This document shows positions 1 to 12,500 of a stretch of DNA of 64,000 bases, piece after piece. Under the pieces are notes generated by a model that had not been told where the DNA came from, made no database searches, and saw only the letters and a list, made by a program, of their open reading frames with translations. Both the position numbers and the translations under genes were made by a program. The DNA is taken from positions 46,808-110,807 of the forward strand of contig WNNJ02002821.1 in assembly GCA_012934845.2 (NCBI GenBank), given 5' to 3'. Origin of the DNA: Pomphorhynchus laevis (taxonomy: Eukaryota > Acanthocephala > Palaeacanthocephala > Echinorhynchida > Pomphorhynchidae). Each line of letters opens with the position of its first letter. Position 1 is the first letter of the stretch.

Positions 1-933
1 CCTTACTAAAATAGACGATGCGACCTCTTCCTCACCTTTTTCGAGCAAATTAGAAAAGAACACACGTAAACCGGCAATATCATCATCAAGCCGCTCCTGT
101 GCACTTGAGGCTGATGACTCATCTAAACCCCAAATAAGTATGTTACAGCCCCTATTTAATGTATGATTGCGATCTGTGTGACTTTTATTATCAAAATACG
201 TTTTTTTGCTGAAAGAATCGCTGCCGTCACCACCCTCATCCGGTTTGCTTCTTGCGTCTCGCCCTTGTTCCATCTCATTTGAACAAATACACTTGAAAGC
301 TGAGTGAACATTATCTATATCGACGTCTGTATCATTGTGTGAAGCTCGTTCATCGGTGACTCCAGTTATACCGATTTCATTGCGATAATCATTAATCACC
401 GATATAGACGATACTTCGTAATTGTCCGATACCTTCAAAGCATCATTGTCCAGCGACACCGACGGCTCACCACTAACAACCGATATTGACGACGCACTAT
501 TGCCTTCAAATTTCTTACTCAACGTTTGCATCACGCGTGAATTTGGATGACCTTTTTTCCAGATACGGGATGAACTTGGTATTTCGCTATTTGTATTTTT
601 AGTGTTCTGAACGTGAAACTCTTGAATGGGTATATCTTTATAGGTATCTGATTCGCCAGAACTTTGTACTTCCCGATCGATGCAACTTTTTGAATATGTG
701 TTCCTTTCCGAAGCATTTGTAGATATTTTCTCGTCACAATGGCCCTTCAAATGAATTAGCAAAGATGCGCAGCAGTACCCACAGTAAAATGATTTATTCG
801 ATAGCGCAGATTTCTTTTCCTCCGGAAACGATACACTTGTCCACACACTACAATCTTCACTAGAACATTGAATCTGATGATCCACAAACTTTGTTGCAAT
901 AGCTCGCTTTGTAGTCTTCCTCTGTTTGACCAT
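1..933 (-). CDS. CR1-type LINE ORF1, 5' part, runs off left edge
   Basis: Reading the minus strand from an ATG at 933 gives 311 codons without a stop, still open at base 1. The N-terminus has a Cys-rich module (C-x4-C about residues 25-30, then CGYCC about residue 57) like the zinc-finger/PHD-like heads of CR1 ORF1 proteins. A long polar Ser/Asp-rich linker follows, then the start of an RNA-binding-like domain with the motif NILIWGLDESS. The same Cys module and the same motif recur on the minus strand at 7036-7393 and 16654-16760, so this is a repeated LINE family. The protein probably binds LINE RNA. It is the least damaged ORF1 in the window, suggesting a younger copy whose ORF2 would lie beyond the left edge. 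Confidence 0.75.
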   Translation of the reverse strand, partial: MVKQRKTTKRAIATKFVDHQIQCSSEDCSVWTSVSFPEEKKSALSNKSFYCGYCCASLLIHLKGHCDEKISTNASERNTYSKSCIDREVQSSGESDTYKDIPIQEFHVQNTKNTNSEIPSSSRIWKKGHPNSRVMQTLSKKFEGNSASSISVVSGEPSVSLDNDALKVSDNYEVSSISVINDYRNEIGITGVTDERASHNDTDVDIDNVHSAFKCICSNEMEQGRDARSKPDEGGDGSDSFSKKTYFDNKSHTDRNHTLNRGCNILIWGLDESSASSAQERLDDDIAGLRVFFSNLLEKGEEEVASSILVR

Positions 934-1290
934 GATGTTTGATATTGGTTCTTCGGTATAATTTGTATTTACTTTAGATAAATAATATTAAAAATATATT
1001 TTTAATATTATTGTGCTGATTTATATATTTTACTATTTTCTGTTTGATGTTATTTTTATAGTAACCTAGTTTAAAATATCTTGATTAAATTATTTAAATG
1101 ATTTTGAAGAAAGCCAATATCATTACATATTGTTGCAATTCCTAAAATTTCATAATTTTATGTATTATATTTTATATTATATGGTATGCATGAATACTCA
1201 TGCATTATATGAATGAATCATGAATCATGTATCATAATTAGAAATAGAGAATAAAAATAAAAAAGTTATAAATAATAAAAATTATATAAG
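934..1290. other. AT-rich leader of the left-edge LINE and spacer
   Basis: The first bases upstream of the ORF1 start are probably the LINE 5' leader. The rest is very AT-rich with no ORF or recognisable motif. Confidence 0.4.
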
Positions 1291-1294
1291 ATTT

Positions 1295-1560
1295 TATACA
1301 ATTTATATCAAGTTAAAATAAAAAAATTTAAATTTAAAATAAAAGTCAATTTTTATGAATTGATTAAAAATAACGGACCATGTATAATAATTAGAAATAG
1401 AGAATAAAAATAATTATAAATAATAAAAATTATATAAGATTTTATACAATTTATATCAAGTTGAAATTTAAAATTGAAATTTAAAATAAAAATCAATTTT
1501 TATGAATTGACTAATAACAGACGTTGTATGAGAATAAGGATTAGAGGTCATCAGGAGGTC
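1295..1560 (+). repeat. Interspersed repeat R1, two tandem partial copies
   Basis: Two copies of a TTTATACAATTTATATCAAG...TTTTTATGAATTGA block lie about 145 bp apart (about 1295-1372 and 1438-1515). The second continues into AGAATAAGGATTAGAGGTCATCAGGAG. The same block recurs at about 53645-53750 and 54165-54315 (same strand) and reversed at about 58874-59010, after the Penelope-like RT. R1 may be a pseudo-LTR piece of that element. Confidence 0.65.
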
Positions 1561-2053
1561 ATTAGAGGTCATCGTAAATAGATGGAGGCACAATCAATTT
1601 CCTCAGGTAGTGCATTCCAAATGTTGATTACACGATGGGAGTGTCATATTATTTGAGGATTTTTACCAGGAGGAAATTTATAGACGGTTAGGCGATGTCT
1701 ACGATAATTTGTGGTTCTGAACTTAATAACATTTGTAGAATATCCTTCAGAGGATTTGACAACTGCCCACAAGATACAGTAGTCTTTGTCTTATCAAAGA
1801 TAAACCTAGCAAAGATAACCTATCATCATACATATACGAATTATGAAAGCAAATTCGAGACCAGCGACGAACCACTGATTCAACATCGGTAATTTCTTTT
1901 TTAGTACATGGAAAAACAGCTTGAATGCAATAATCAAAATGTGAACGAATCAAATAACAATAAAGCAGTTTAAATACAGAAGGATTCATTCTCGAGAAGC
2001 AATTTTTAATGCAATACAATGCTCAAACTGACTTACTGCGAGCAAAGTCAGTA

Positions 2054-2500
2054 TTATAACATGTTTTTAGTGTCTTGTGTATTATTATACCCAAATCCTT
2101 TTGTTCTACCTAACCTCATATATACACATTTACTTATATGTAACTTTATCTGCGTTGCTTCACTCCATTCATAAATGCGATCAAAGTCCTTCTGCAACAG
2201 TTTAGCATCCAGTTTACTATCTCTAGTGCACCATAGTTTTACATCATCGGCAAAGGCTAAGCATGGGTTTTGGATACGTAATAATAAGTCATTTAGAAAT
2301 GTGATAAAAAGAAGTGGACCCAATACAGTACCCTGAGGGACTCCACAATTTACATATCTTGTAGTGGAAATGTGGATCCCTACTCCAACTCTATAGAAAC
2401 GTCGCCTAAGGAATTCCCAAACCCAATTGCAGATAGTACAAGGAACACCATAGTGAGATAACAAATAAATTAGACCAGTGCGGAACTTGATCGAATGCAT
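2054..2500 (-). pseudogene. LINE reverse transcriptase palm fragment
   Basis: A 148-codon open stretch contains GVPQGTVLGPLLF (RT motif with the conserved PQG) and FADDVKLW (catalytic YADD-type box with Phe first). It would copy LINE RNA at a nicked target. It is a piece of the degraded CR1-type ORF2 on this strand and has no start or end of its own. Confidence 0.85.
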
Positions 2501-3308
2501 TTGAAAAGTCTAAAAAGATAACGTCAACCATTTACCTGAGCTAGTCGCCTCAATCCACAACTCACCGGGCTGATAACAGGTTAGTAAGACACGACGGCTT
2601 GGAACAAAAACCGTGCTGTGAATTTGTAATAATCATGTGTTCATCTAAATAATGCAAAATTCTACGGGCAATCAATCTCTACGGAACTTTACATATGGAA
2701 CTTGTGAGTCTTATAGCTCTATAGTCTAAGCAAGATAACAGTATCGATTTCTTGGGAATTGGGACAATAATTGCAGACTTCCACTAATTAGGAACCCAGG
2801 AGTTGGAAATACTGTATTGGAAGAGTTTGACAAGATATGGATCAAGATATGAAGACAGAATTTTTAGAAGGAACGGAGAAATGTCATCCAGATCGGTTGA
2901 GCTATGGGAATCAACATTTCTTAAGTACGTCTCAACTTCACTTGAATATATTTTAGAATTAATATCGGTTTTTACATAATCATCATACGGAAGAGCAAAG
3001 CCCGAAGCTAGAGCTTCAGCAATTTCAATTTTATTAGTCAATACATCATTCACTGTATTAATAGAATTGTATCAATAAAATTGATTGGAGAAGGAATAGT
3101 TCTATTGCGGCGAACATGCCCAAAACTATTTAGGCTGTTCATAAGCCTGAATGGCAATAACTGCTGCGAACTCATTCCGCTTTCTTAGTTTTAGTCTTGT
3201 ACATAAGTTTTGTATTAGTCTACAACAAGGAACTAGATCCGAGTCTGAATGTGACATGCGCCAAAGGTGATTACGAGTTTTTAACATAAGCTTCAGATCT
3301 TTATCAAA

Positions 3309-3812
3309 TCAAGCGGGAAATTTCGATTGTGAAGAAATTGCACGTGTTGGACCGAATGTTTCTGAAATATTCATTAGATAATCCAATATCTGATTAAGTA
3401 GTTTCTTATCTTTACCTATCACGCGAAGTGGATGAAACTGACTAAAATTTAAAATGTCTTCAGTTTTGACCTTTGACCATTGACACTTAAAAACTTTCTC
3501 ACAATTACTACAGAAATGAATGCTAGGAATAGACTCTAAAGCGAGTACACAATGATCACTTCTACCGATAGGTGGCAGATAACTAACTCTTTCAATGTCA
3601 CCGATACATTTGGTGAATGCCAAATCGAGGATGGATTCCGGCCTTGATGAACTACATGCAGGTTTGTATATATGCTGAATTAGAAGCATTTCATCAACTA
3701 GGAATTCGGATAAATCCTTTTCATCAATGCTACCTTCAGTAAAGAGAGATTCTGACCAATTTGATTTTGGTAGATTGGAATCGCCAACGAGTATAAATTT
3801 TTTGATATGCAC
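3309..3812 (-). pseudogene. LINE endonuclease C-terminal half
   Basis: A 167-codon stretch contains LVGDSNLP (the GDFN box of APE-type endonucleases), an ILDLAFT box and GRSDHC (the terminal SDH box). This nuclease nicks target DNA for LINE insertion. The N-terminal half lies upstream on the same strand in other frames. The fragment belongs to the broken 1.6-4.7 kb LINE. Confidence 0.8.
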
Positions 3813-4799
3813 ATGTAGCTCAACAGTTGCTTTAAAACATCAAAATTTATTGGAGCAGATGAGGACTGATACAGAAAGCATAGTTAGCATAAAACCTCAA
3901 ACTCTTAAACGATCCATACTCGTCACATTGAGATGATATATTTGATATAATGAAATTGCTGCGAACGCTCGCAGCAACTCCACCTCCACGCTTACCCGGT
4001 ATTCGATCAGCTCGCAGCAGTCGATAATCTGCAGTGTTAATAAGGGCATTTGTAATTTGAATGTGCAACCAGGATTCAGTTATACAGAAAAATCGTACGA
4101 ATGTGACAGAATATGTTGCTTAAGTTCTACGACCTGAGCTCGCAAACTACGAAAATTCAAATAGCCGGTTGACAAATGCTGTGAAACATTACTAACACTA
4201 TTATGTTTGTTGTTTCGACTCAAAATTACCTTCGAATAAAACCAGACTTCCTGACGGAGGACAAATTTCTCGTCTGCTACTGCTTGAAGAAGACACTATC
4301 AGAAGATCCACAATCTGACCACATTGTAAAAATTCGTTGTTGGTTTTGCTCATAGATGCTTCAACGAAACCCGTCGAACTGTCGGTCGCCATTTCACAGC
4401 ACGAAAATTTCGAACACAAAGGTCAACTTAGCCACTATCTAAAATACTTTTCAATTCTTCATTTGCTTTCCTAAGCTTTATACGGTCCTTTGATGCGAGA
4501 TCGCCAAGAATACATGTATTGGTTCCTTTTAATCGATATCAACGCTTATATAAGATATTGGCATGATCAATAGAGCTCATTACGACCTTCAATAGTCGAG
4601 GCTTTTCAGTTAATTTCGTTCCTAATCTAAACTCCTTACGTACGCTCAAACAACTTGCAATCTCCTCGTCACCTTCTTGCAAAAGCTGAGAAAAAATGTA
4701 TCGTAGTGTGATAAACCAACAGGGGCTTTATTAGACAATCTATAATAAAATAACAATTAATAAGTCAGCCAGTTAATCTGTATTAAATGTACTACAATC

Positions 4800-5900
4800 A
4801 TCCCCGCAATGATAAATCATTTTCATCAATGCTACCTTTAGTAAATGGAGATTCTGACTAGTTTGATTTTTGTAGATTGAAATCGTCAACGAGTATAAAA
4901 TGTTTGCTAACGCACAAGGAGCTCAAAAGTGGCTTAGAAGCATCAAAATTTATTGAAACTGATGTAAAACAATATAGAACGCAAATATTAATACTGACGG
5001 ACTTACAGTTAGCATAAAAGCACAAATTCTTAAGCGATCCATACTCGTCACATTGAGATGATATATTTGATATAATGAAATTGTTGCGAACGTACGCAGC
5101 AACTCCACCTCCACGCTTACCAGATATTCGATCAGCTCTCAGCAGTCAATAACCTGGAATGTTAATAAGTGTATCTGTAACATATATAACCAGGATTCAG
5201 TTATACAGAAAAAATCGTACGAATGTGACAGAATATGTTGCTTAAGTTCTACGACCTGAGCTAGCAAACAACGCAAATTCGAATAGCCGGTTGACAAATG
5301 CCGTGAAACATTACTAACACTATTATGTTTGTTGTTTCGACTCAAAATTACCTTCGAATGAAACCAGACATTCTAAGTGAGCACAATTTTCTCGACTGCT
5401 ACTGTTTGAAGACACTATCGAAGATTCACAATCTGACCACATTGTAAAAATTCGTTGTTAGTTTTACTCATAAATGCTTCATCGAAACACATTGAACTGT
5501 CGGTCGCCATTTCACAACGCGATAATTTCAAATTCAAAGGTTAACTTTACCACTAGCTAAACGACTTTTCAATTATTCATTTGCTTTCCTAAGCTTCATA
5601 CGGTCCTCTAATACGAGATCACGAAGAATACATGTATTGGTTCCCTTCAATCGATATCCACGCTTTAATAAGATATTGGCATGATCAATAGAGCTCATTA
5701 CGACCTTCAATAGTCGATGATTATCAGTTAATTTATTTCCCAATCTAAGCACTTTGCGTACATTCAAACAACTTGCAATCTCATCATCACCTTTTTGCAA
5801 AAGCTGAGAAAAAATGTCGCGTAATCTATCAACATCGTGATTTAATCGTTCTTGGGAATTTTCTACGGTTGATTCTGAAATTCCGCTGAGAACAATATTA
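4800..5900 (-). mobile_element. Second copy of LINE ORF1 end plus EN start (tandem duplicate)
   Basis: From 5900 down the minus strand there is ORF1 with the motif SGISESTVENSQERL, then VLRLGNKLTDNHRLLKVV and RLKGTNTCILRD, leading into the start of ORF2. The same sequence, about 85-90% similar by eye, recurs at 4715-3720. The two copies are head to tail with about 80 bp of unrelated DNA between them. The copy probably continues upstream to 6100 and, past a nested LINE, to 7393. Confidence 0.7.
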
Positions 5901-6104
5901 TAACTTCTATTAAGGTTTTGTTATTTATCACTTTTATTTTAGTAGGGAGATGCACTACCCGAGAAAGTATTTGCTTCAGTAGTATGTATTACTTGACGAT
6001 TAAAAGTCTTTGTTCCACTATTAGTAACTGGATAATTCCTATTACCATCTTTGCTCTTAATGGTATTCGGCAATTTTCGAGTTAAAAAACGATTTATTTT
6101 TTAC

Positions 6105-6835
6105 GGTGCAAATGCGTGCCATCGCACGCTTATATAACCACAACAACAAATAAACAAAAATCTAAATCATGTGTAGAGGAAGTGGGTACGGAGGCGGAAT
6201 TTGAATGGAATGAATGAGGGAGTGCGGCGGACGTCGAGTGGGAGCTGATTCCAGCCGAGTGGGGCGGCGACGATGAAGGATCGGAGATCGTAGTTGTTAA
6301 AGTAATTGGGAACGTAGACTAAGAGGGAATTACGGGAACGCAGTGATAGAGAGGTGGGGGAGTGCCGTCTAAGAAAGGGAGGTGGATGAACGATGAGGAA
6401 CCGACAGCGATGAGACGAAAAGTTACGAGAAGGCGGAGTTGTATGCGGATTTGGATGGTAGGTTAGGAGAGTTGAGCGAGATATGTGGATGTGTGGTCAA
6501 AGCGAGGAAGACGTATGAGTACTCGAACGGCGGAGTTGGTGATGCGTTTTAGGGGTGGGATGATGAATTTTGGTGAATTGGCGAAAATACAGGCAGTGAT
6601 CGATTTTAGAGAAAAGAAGCGATGAAAGAAGATACATATAGGAACGGAAGTCGATAAGGGGTCGGATACGGCTGATGTCACGGAGAATTAATTTAGACGA
6701 GCGGACCTTGCCGCAGACGAAGTGTTTAAGGGAAATGTGATCATCGAAATGAAATCCTAAGAAAGTGAGATTGTGGACTACGATGATGATTGATTTTTGC
6801 AAAAGATACATGGGGAGGATATATGTTAGGTTGAC
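6105..6835 (-). mobile_element. L2-like LINE A, 3' end, minus strand
   Basis: Reading from 6835 to 6105 gives the thumb and C-terminus of an L2/CR1-like RT (ISRIRPLIDFRSYMYLLSSL, KIDHCLYF, LIRLPRFDHTSTYLAQLS) in two overlapping frames. It ends with the family tail: a small hairpin GCGTGCGATGGCACGC and an AATAAA-like end. It is 5'-truncated and inserted into the older LINE whose ORF1 lies on both sides (5900-6100 and 6840-7393). Confidence 0.8.
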
Positions 6836-7393
6836 TGGGGAGGATCCACATTTAAAACATGAGTTTTGATTACATTATCTTTATCTTGTCTGATGACAGA
6901 ATATATGTCCACAGTATTTGTCGAATGAAATAATTGTAGAATTATCAAAATTCATGTAAGTTAACTCAGATTGAGTCAAACCATCATCAGTCAAATCAAT
7001 GTTTATTGAAGCAATCATAGGGTCTTCTTCGCTGATCATACAAGGCAATTTTCCAATTGTACATATCCGTGCATTGCTGATTTATCTATATTTCGTGTAG
7101 GCGGAACCGAAGATGCGCTGTCAACATTTTTGTAAAGTGTGGCACAGCAAAAACTACATAAACATTTTGGACCCGAAAAGACAGGTTCATCGGCCGATGG
7201 GTAGCAAACAGCTGTCCAAACATTGCAGCCTATTCCATCACACCACACTTGTCACGTAATATAATCAAAAGTATTTGCTTGGTCGCAAGGTAAACGTATC
7301 TGAGAAGCGTCATTCATTGATTAATTTAAAGTTGAATTTGGAATAGTAGCAACATCACTGCTTTTAGGAGGTCGACCACGAGATTTTGCCATT
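6836..7393 (-). pseudogene. LINE ORF1 N-terminus (AT-hook plus Cys module)
   Basis: An ATG at 7393 begins MAKSRGRPPKSS, which contains an AT-hook-like RGRPPK. It is followed, after in-frame stops, by WCDGIGCNVWTAV and CLCSFCCATLY, the same Cys-rich head as in the left-edge ORF1. The stops show this copy is dead. About 60 bp upstream of the ATG may be LINE 5' leader. Confidence 0.65.
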
Positions 7394-7512
7394 GGATCAA
7401 TATCAACGGTTCTTGTTTGGAGAAGATTTTCCACGAGCGAAACGAGCGGAACTGAAATCTGGAATGTATGTTATTTATATCAAACTTTTTTTTGAATATT
7501 AAATTTTATATA

Positions 7513-7709
7513 ATTATTAGAGCTGGATCAAAGGAAAGACGAAATTATTTTTGATATTTCCCTCACCAATTATTATTAATTGTTAATTATTATGTAATAA
7601 TTACAATATTATAAATGGTAATTTCTGAGGGAAAATTTCCATCTATAATAATTTGGTGAGGGAAATATCAAAAATAATTTCGTCTTTCCTTTGATCAAGC
7701 TCTAATTAT
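7513..7709. mobile_element. MITE-like foldback element, family M1
   Basis: About 58 bp at 7513-7570 are repeated as a nearly perfect inverse at 7650-7709. The ends read ATTAGAGCTGGATCAAAGG. There is no coding capacity. A second element with related ends lies at 27310-27432. This looks like a small non-autonomous DNA transposon. Confidence 0.75.
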
Positions 7710-8487
7710 TATTAAAAATTTATTCTAATTATTCATTAAAATGCGAAAAGAATTATATTAAACAAATTCAATGTACCTCTATGTACCGCAGCAATATTGT
7801 TTAGATCAGATGATCATGGACTAAAAAATAAATTAAAAATTTTCGAACTTCCAAATGTTCATAGCTCAAAATTTTGAATTAATGACTTACAATAATGAAA
7901 ATTGTAATTATGTAATTAATGGCATCTACTATTTTGCCGTCATTCGAAAGAGTACCACTAATTCTACTTACTTCTAAATTTCCGCTTCCTGAATGTTGAT
8001 AAAGCCAGACTTATTTCATTTTTACATTGAAATTTACATTGAACCCCTTTTCTGAATCTTTTAGTCAATTATTTCACTGGGAATACATTTGTATAAAGTT
8101 AAACCTTTTATTAAATATGGCTGCGATATTATTTGTAAAATACAGTGCACTGACCTTTCAACGGAATGAGCGATGTGAACGTAAGAGGCAATGATGATAA
8201 AAATTAAATAATTAAACTTATTATTACAAAGCATATAATAATCGCGCAGTGAAAGACTTTATTTGCTATATCATTTTTAACAAAATTGAAATTGCATATT
8301 ATTTATAAGAATAATACAACACTGATCCGGCAACGGAGCGAGCGAAGTAAGAGTAAGGAGGCAAGGGGGATAAAAGTTAATGTAATTAATAATAGTACAA
8401 TGCCATCAATCATTTCTGATGGCACTATTTCTGAATAATACAAATGAAATAAAGTTAGTGCGCAAGTATGTTATGATATGAAATGAT
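7710..8487. other. AT-rich spacer with two diverged ~85-bp repeats
   Basis: No gene seen. Two related blocks (about 8121-8205 and 8292-8380), each with CAACGGA(A/G)(T/C)GAGCGA and AGGCAA, lie about 170 bp apart. The remainder is AT-rich. Confidence 0.4.
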
Positions 8488-8900
8488 CAGATTGTACCTT
8501 TTGTATAACTTTATTTATAGATATTATTGAATAAAGACGTTCTAACGTTGCTTATTTATTACAGTTTATTCAATAATATTTGTTTATCGAGATGAAAAAC
8601 TATTGATGCCTTCAGTATTAAATATAACTATCGACAGTCCTAATTCTCAAGAAGAGTGGATGGAAGCGACGCCTTGATAGTTTTATTGCTCTACAACCAG
8701 GACTCAATGACGAATCTAAGCTACCATTACTTGTCAATCACATCTCGACGAAATTATTCGGATTAATCAAAGCGTGTACTTCATATGAAGAGGCTGTAAA
8801 TATCTTAAATAGAGCATTCATAAAGCCTGTAAATATTCTATTCGCACGTTACCAACTTCACGCTTGCCGACAAGAATCGGCAATGATTTTAGATCAGTAT
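8488..8900. repeat. Left arm of inverted repeat of Gypsy fossil
   Basis: This stretch includes an AATAAAG-containing terminal part and the start of gag. It matches the reverse complement of 12868-13277 almost base for base by eye. Confidence 0.85.
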
Positions 8901-9932
8901 ATCCGAATGCTTGGCAATTTCGCTAATCTATGCGATTTTCAACCTGTGGATTCTTCTTCAAATCGTAATGCACATATTACAGATTCTTTTATTCAAGGAC
9001 TTCACAATAGTTACATTAGACAACGTCTTCTTGAATCTCGAGTAACTGATCTTGACGAACTACTGACGATTGCCAAATCACTCGAAGCAGCTCAACAACA
9101 TGCCGCGATAATATCATCAGCAGAAGCATCAAGTCTAGCATTTACTCAGGTCAGTCTGGTTGATAAATCATGTGAATATAATGAACAATTTGATAATCTC
9201 ACTGCACTGAAAACGAATAAACTAGCACGCTTCTCTCAAAGTCAAAAACGTTGTATATTTTGTGGTGGATCGTACCATCTTCGATTAAATTGTCCAGCTC
9301 GGAATTCAACTTGCCATTCATGTGGTAAAAGCGGTCATTTTGCAAACGTTTGTCGCTCTCGTAGTTTTAAGAATACTCCGTCAACATCCGCTGCTCTATA
9401 TTGCGCATCTCTATTTAACCAAATTCAAACGTACCAGAAAGTTTTGATAGCTAACAAATCGTTTCAATCACTTCTGGATACGGGGAGTTCAGACAATTTT
9501 ATTGATGATGCGGTGGTATCTGACCTTCAAATAAAAACTTACCTGTGTAAACGTCAAGTCCACATGGCGTCATCATCCCAATCCGTGATCGTTCGTCGTC
9601 ATTGCTACATTAATTTCAAATGTATGTATCGTACTTACAGGAATACACTCTTTCTCGTGTTGCCTAATTTATGCGTATCCGTAATATTAGGACAGAAATT
9701 TTTTCTCCTTCACCGATACATTACTTTCAATTTCGGTGGTCCGAACCCTGGTTTATCTTTGGAATCTTTACAAATTGCTCCAGTCATGGATATTAAGCCG
9801 TTGACGTTATTCCCAGGTATCGACAAAACGATTCGTCCGATATGTACTAAATCCCGTCGACATACACCAAAATATTCTCGATTTATCAGGCAAGAAATCG
9901 ATATACTCCTCAAACAAGGAATTATTGATTAG
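8883..9932 (+). pseudogene. Gypsy-type gag and protease region (fossil)
   Basis: This 349-residue stretch has two CCHC zinc knuckles (about residues 124-137 and 144-157), which bind element RNA in the capsid. An aspartic protease motif LLDTGSSDN follows at about residues 197-204 and would process the polyprotein. A charged C-terminal part leads toward pol. It lies downstream of the left inverted arm and upstream of the nested LINE. Family identification rests on the knuckles, the DTG box and the downstream Gypsy RT. As part of a fossil it is not a working host gene. Confidence 0.85.
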
Positions 9933-10039
9933 AGTAGATCACCATGAAAAGTTCAAGTTCTAGTGGTGGCAAACAATGGACGAAAGTCAAGAATGGTCGT
10001 AGATTCCTCATGTACTATCAATCGTCACACGTTACTGGA

Positions 10040-10698
10040 TTTATTATTATTACTAGAATTTCAGCGAGCGTGGCTCAGTAGACACCTTCACAATTTTAAA
10101 TATAAGGAAACTAACAACAAAGTAATTAAAAATTAGTCAGTTTCTTCAAAGTAGATACAAATCCACGTCTGCTTGTTTGCTTCACCACTTCCGCCGGTAA
10201 ACTGTTCCAAGCTGGAATGACACACACGGCAAAATTAATGCGTCTTTTTTACACCAGTGTTTACGTTGTAACATAAGTGGATGACCACGTAATCTTGAGT
10301 CATTTCGCGTACGAAATAGATTTCTAACGGGATTCTCACGATTGCTCATCGCCCGCCACACTACAACCAGGTAATTTATTGTTAAAAGTGAAGATAATGA
10401 AGGCATATTAGGGCGACTTAACCGTTCCTTATAAGTCAGGCTATAAAGGTCCACTACCCGTTTAAAAGAACGTCGCAATACTTGTTCAATACGAAACTCT
10501 TCCAACTTTTTAACTGGGTATGATGCAGGAGAACAATAGTTAAGAACACTTGAACAGAGAGTAGTGAATAAAAGTTTAAATGACTCAATTTCTAATTTAC
10601 TAAAACATCTGAAAATCATACCGGAAATTCGAGTTGCTCTAGCACATATTTGCTCCGTATTTTTCCTAGTGCCTAGATCATCCGAAACGACGACGCCC
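10040..10698 (-). mobile_element. LINE B 3' end inserted antisense in Gypsy pol
   Basis: The minus strand encodes the C-terminus of a CR1-type RT: VVVSDDLGTRKNTEQICARA, then CSPASYPVKK, then GTVYRRKW, followed by a 3' UTR ending in short TAA/TAT repeats. The copy is 5'-truncated. Its 5' junction with Gypsy sequence (near 10698) is the same junction seen in the composite copy at 22043. The CDS part (10182-10698) is intact over 172 codons. Confidence 0.85.
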
Positions 10699-10700
10699 AA

Positions 10701-12500
10701 ATGGATGCATATCCCATTCCAAGATTCGACTTCATAATTTCCGATATTGCTTCATACTCGGTATATACAACCGTTGACCTATCCCAAGCCTATTACCAAA
10801 TACGTTTGTTGAGTCGAGATGGTAATTTATATCAGTACCGCAGAATCACTTTTGGACTAACCAGCGCTGTATGCGTTTTTCAGCGTATAATTAACCAATT
10901 ATTCAAGGATAACAACTTAGCCGGTGTCTATGGCTACTTAGACGACATAATTATTTGCGGGCAAAGATATGATGAACACCATGAACTGTATCAAAAATTT
11001 TGTGAAGTTGCAAAGAGAGTGAATCTCACGTTAGCCAAGGAGAAAGCAAAATATCGCCAAAACATGTTGAATTTCTTGGGCTATCAACTATCGAAAGGTA
11101 CTATTAAACCAGATACCAATCGTGTCAAACCACTTATCAATTTTCCAATTCCTACAGATTGAAAATCTATGCAGCGTCTAACGGGTCTTCTGGCATATTA
11201 TTCTAATTGGATACCTTCGTTTTCGCGAAAAATTAAGCCTTTGCTTGATTGTGATACATATCCGCCTTCAAGTGATGTTAACAAAGCTATTGATGACTTG
11301 AACAATGAAATTTCTGATACAACTCTAACAGCGTATACTCACGATCTTCCTTTGACCGTAGAGACTGATGCATCGTATTCGTCGATAGGTGCCGTTCTAA
11401 GCCAAGCATCAAAGCTGATTGCGTTTTGTAACAAACCCTACCAAAAACTGCGTTACATCAGTTCAGTATTGAAAAAGAGGCCTAGGCAATTGTAAATAGC
11501 ATTCAATATTGGAAGCATTATTTACTTGGTAAACCTTTTACTATAATAACAGATCAACGCTCTGTTTCTTTCATGTTTGATAGAGCTCATTCGAGCAAGA
11601 TTAAAAATGAAGTGGCTCGATGGCGACTTGAATTAGCTCCTTATCAATACGAAATTCAGTATCGTATGAAAAGTGAAAATAAGGCAGCCGACGCTATGTC
11701 AAGAGTTACGCACATGTGTGCCCATACTGGATCATTGAACCAATTAGAACACATTCACAATACTCTTTGTCATCCTGGCATTACTAGAATGTTGCATTTC
11801 GTTACATAGCATAGCTTACTATATGATAAATCAGACGTTACGAAAGTTATCAATAGTTGCCATATCTGTGCCGAACTGAAACCTCGCTTTTATAAACCTA
11901 CCGTTAGCCCCGTTACCAACGCCACTTCGACATTCGAGAAATTATGTGTAGATTTCAAAGGTCCGCTTGAATCTTTTACTCGAAACTGTTATCAACTTTG
12001 CGTTGTCGATGAATTATCCCGTTTTCTGTTTGCGATTCCTTGTAAAAATGTTCATCCCTGTCAGTAATTACTGCACTACGACAAATCTTAAGTATTTTTG
12101 GTAGTCCTGGTAGAATACACACGGATCAAGGATCATGTTTTCAATCTCGTGAGTTCCGTGATTTTCTATCATCTCAGGGCATAGCCTTTAGTAGAAGTAC
12201 ACCTTACAACCCGCGCGGTAACGGTCAAGCCGAAAGATATGTCGGATTAATTTGGAAGACGATACAGTTAGAAACTAAATCAAGAAATCTGTCTTTCGAA
12301 AATAGGGAAACAGTTCTACCTAAAGTATTATCATCTATGCGATCTTTGTTATGCGCTAACACTGGAGAAACGCCATACGAACGTATGTTCAATTATCCGC
12401 GAAACTCAAGAAATTCGTTTGTTTTATCGCCGTGGCTTCATAACGATCAAGTGTATTTACTGAAAAACGATAGGGCACCTAAAACTGATTATTCTTAAAG
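10701..12500 (+). pseudogene. Gypsy-type pol region: RT, RNase H, integrase (fossil)
   Basis: RT signatures include VDLSQAYYQI, FGLTSAVCVFQ and YLDDIIICG (catalytic YLDD). The connection region has FLGYQLSKG, RNase H has ETDASYSSIGAVL, and the integrase zinc region has HIHNTLCHPG and CHIC. Integrase core-like sequence continues to about 12500. The order is that of Ty3/Gypsy. The stretch carries several interruptions and is a fossil. Confidence 0.85.

Larger units (their letters stand above)
1565..4720 (-). mobile_element. CR1-type LINE, degraded (ORF1 end, EN, RT, thumb)
   Basis: In minus-strand order: end of ORF1 (about 4720-4440), ORF2 start and an apurinic-type endonuclease (about 4420-3300), linker, reverse transcriptase (about 3050-2050) and thumb (about 2020-1750). 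The reading frame is broken many times by stops and shifts, so the copy is dead. The 3' end lies near 1565, next to R1 repeats. The order ORF1-EN-RT and the motif SWVPN followed by IVPIPKK fit the CR1/L2 group. The first kilobase (4720-3720) is a duplicate of 5790-4810. Confidence 0.8.
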
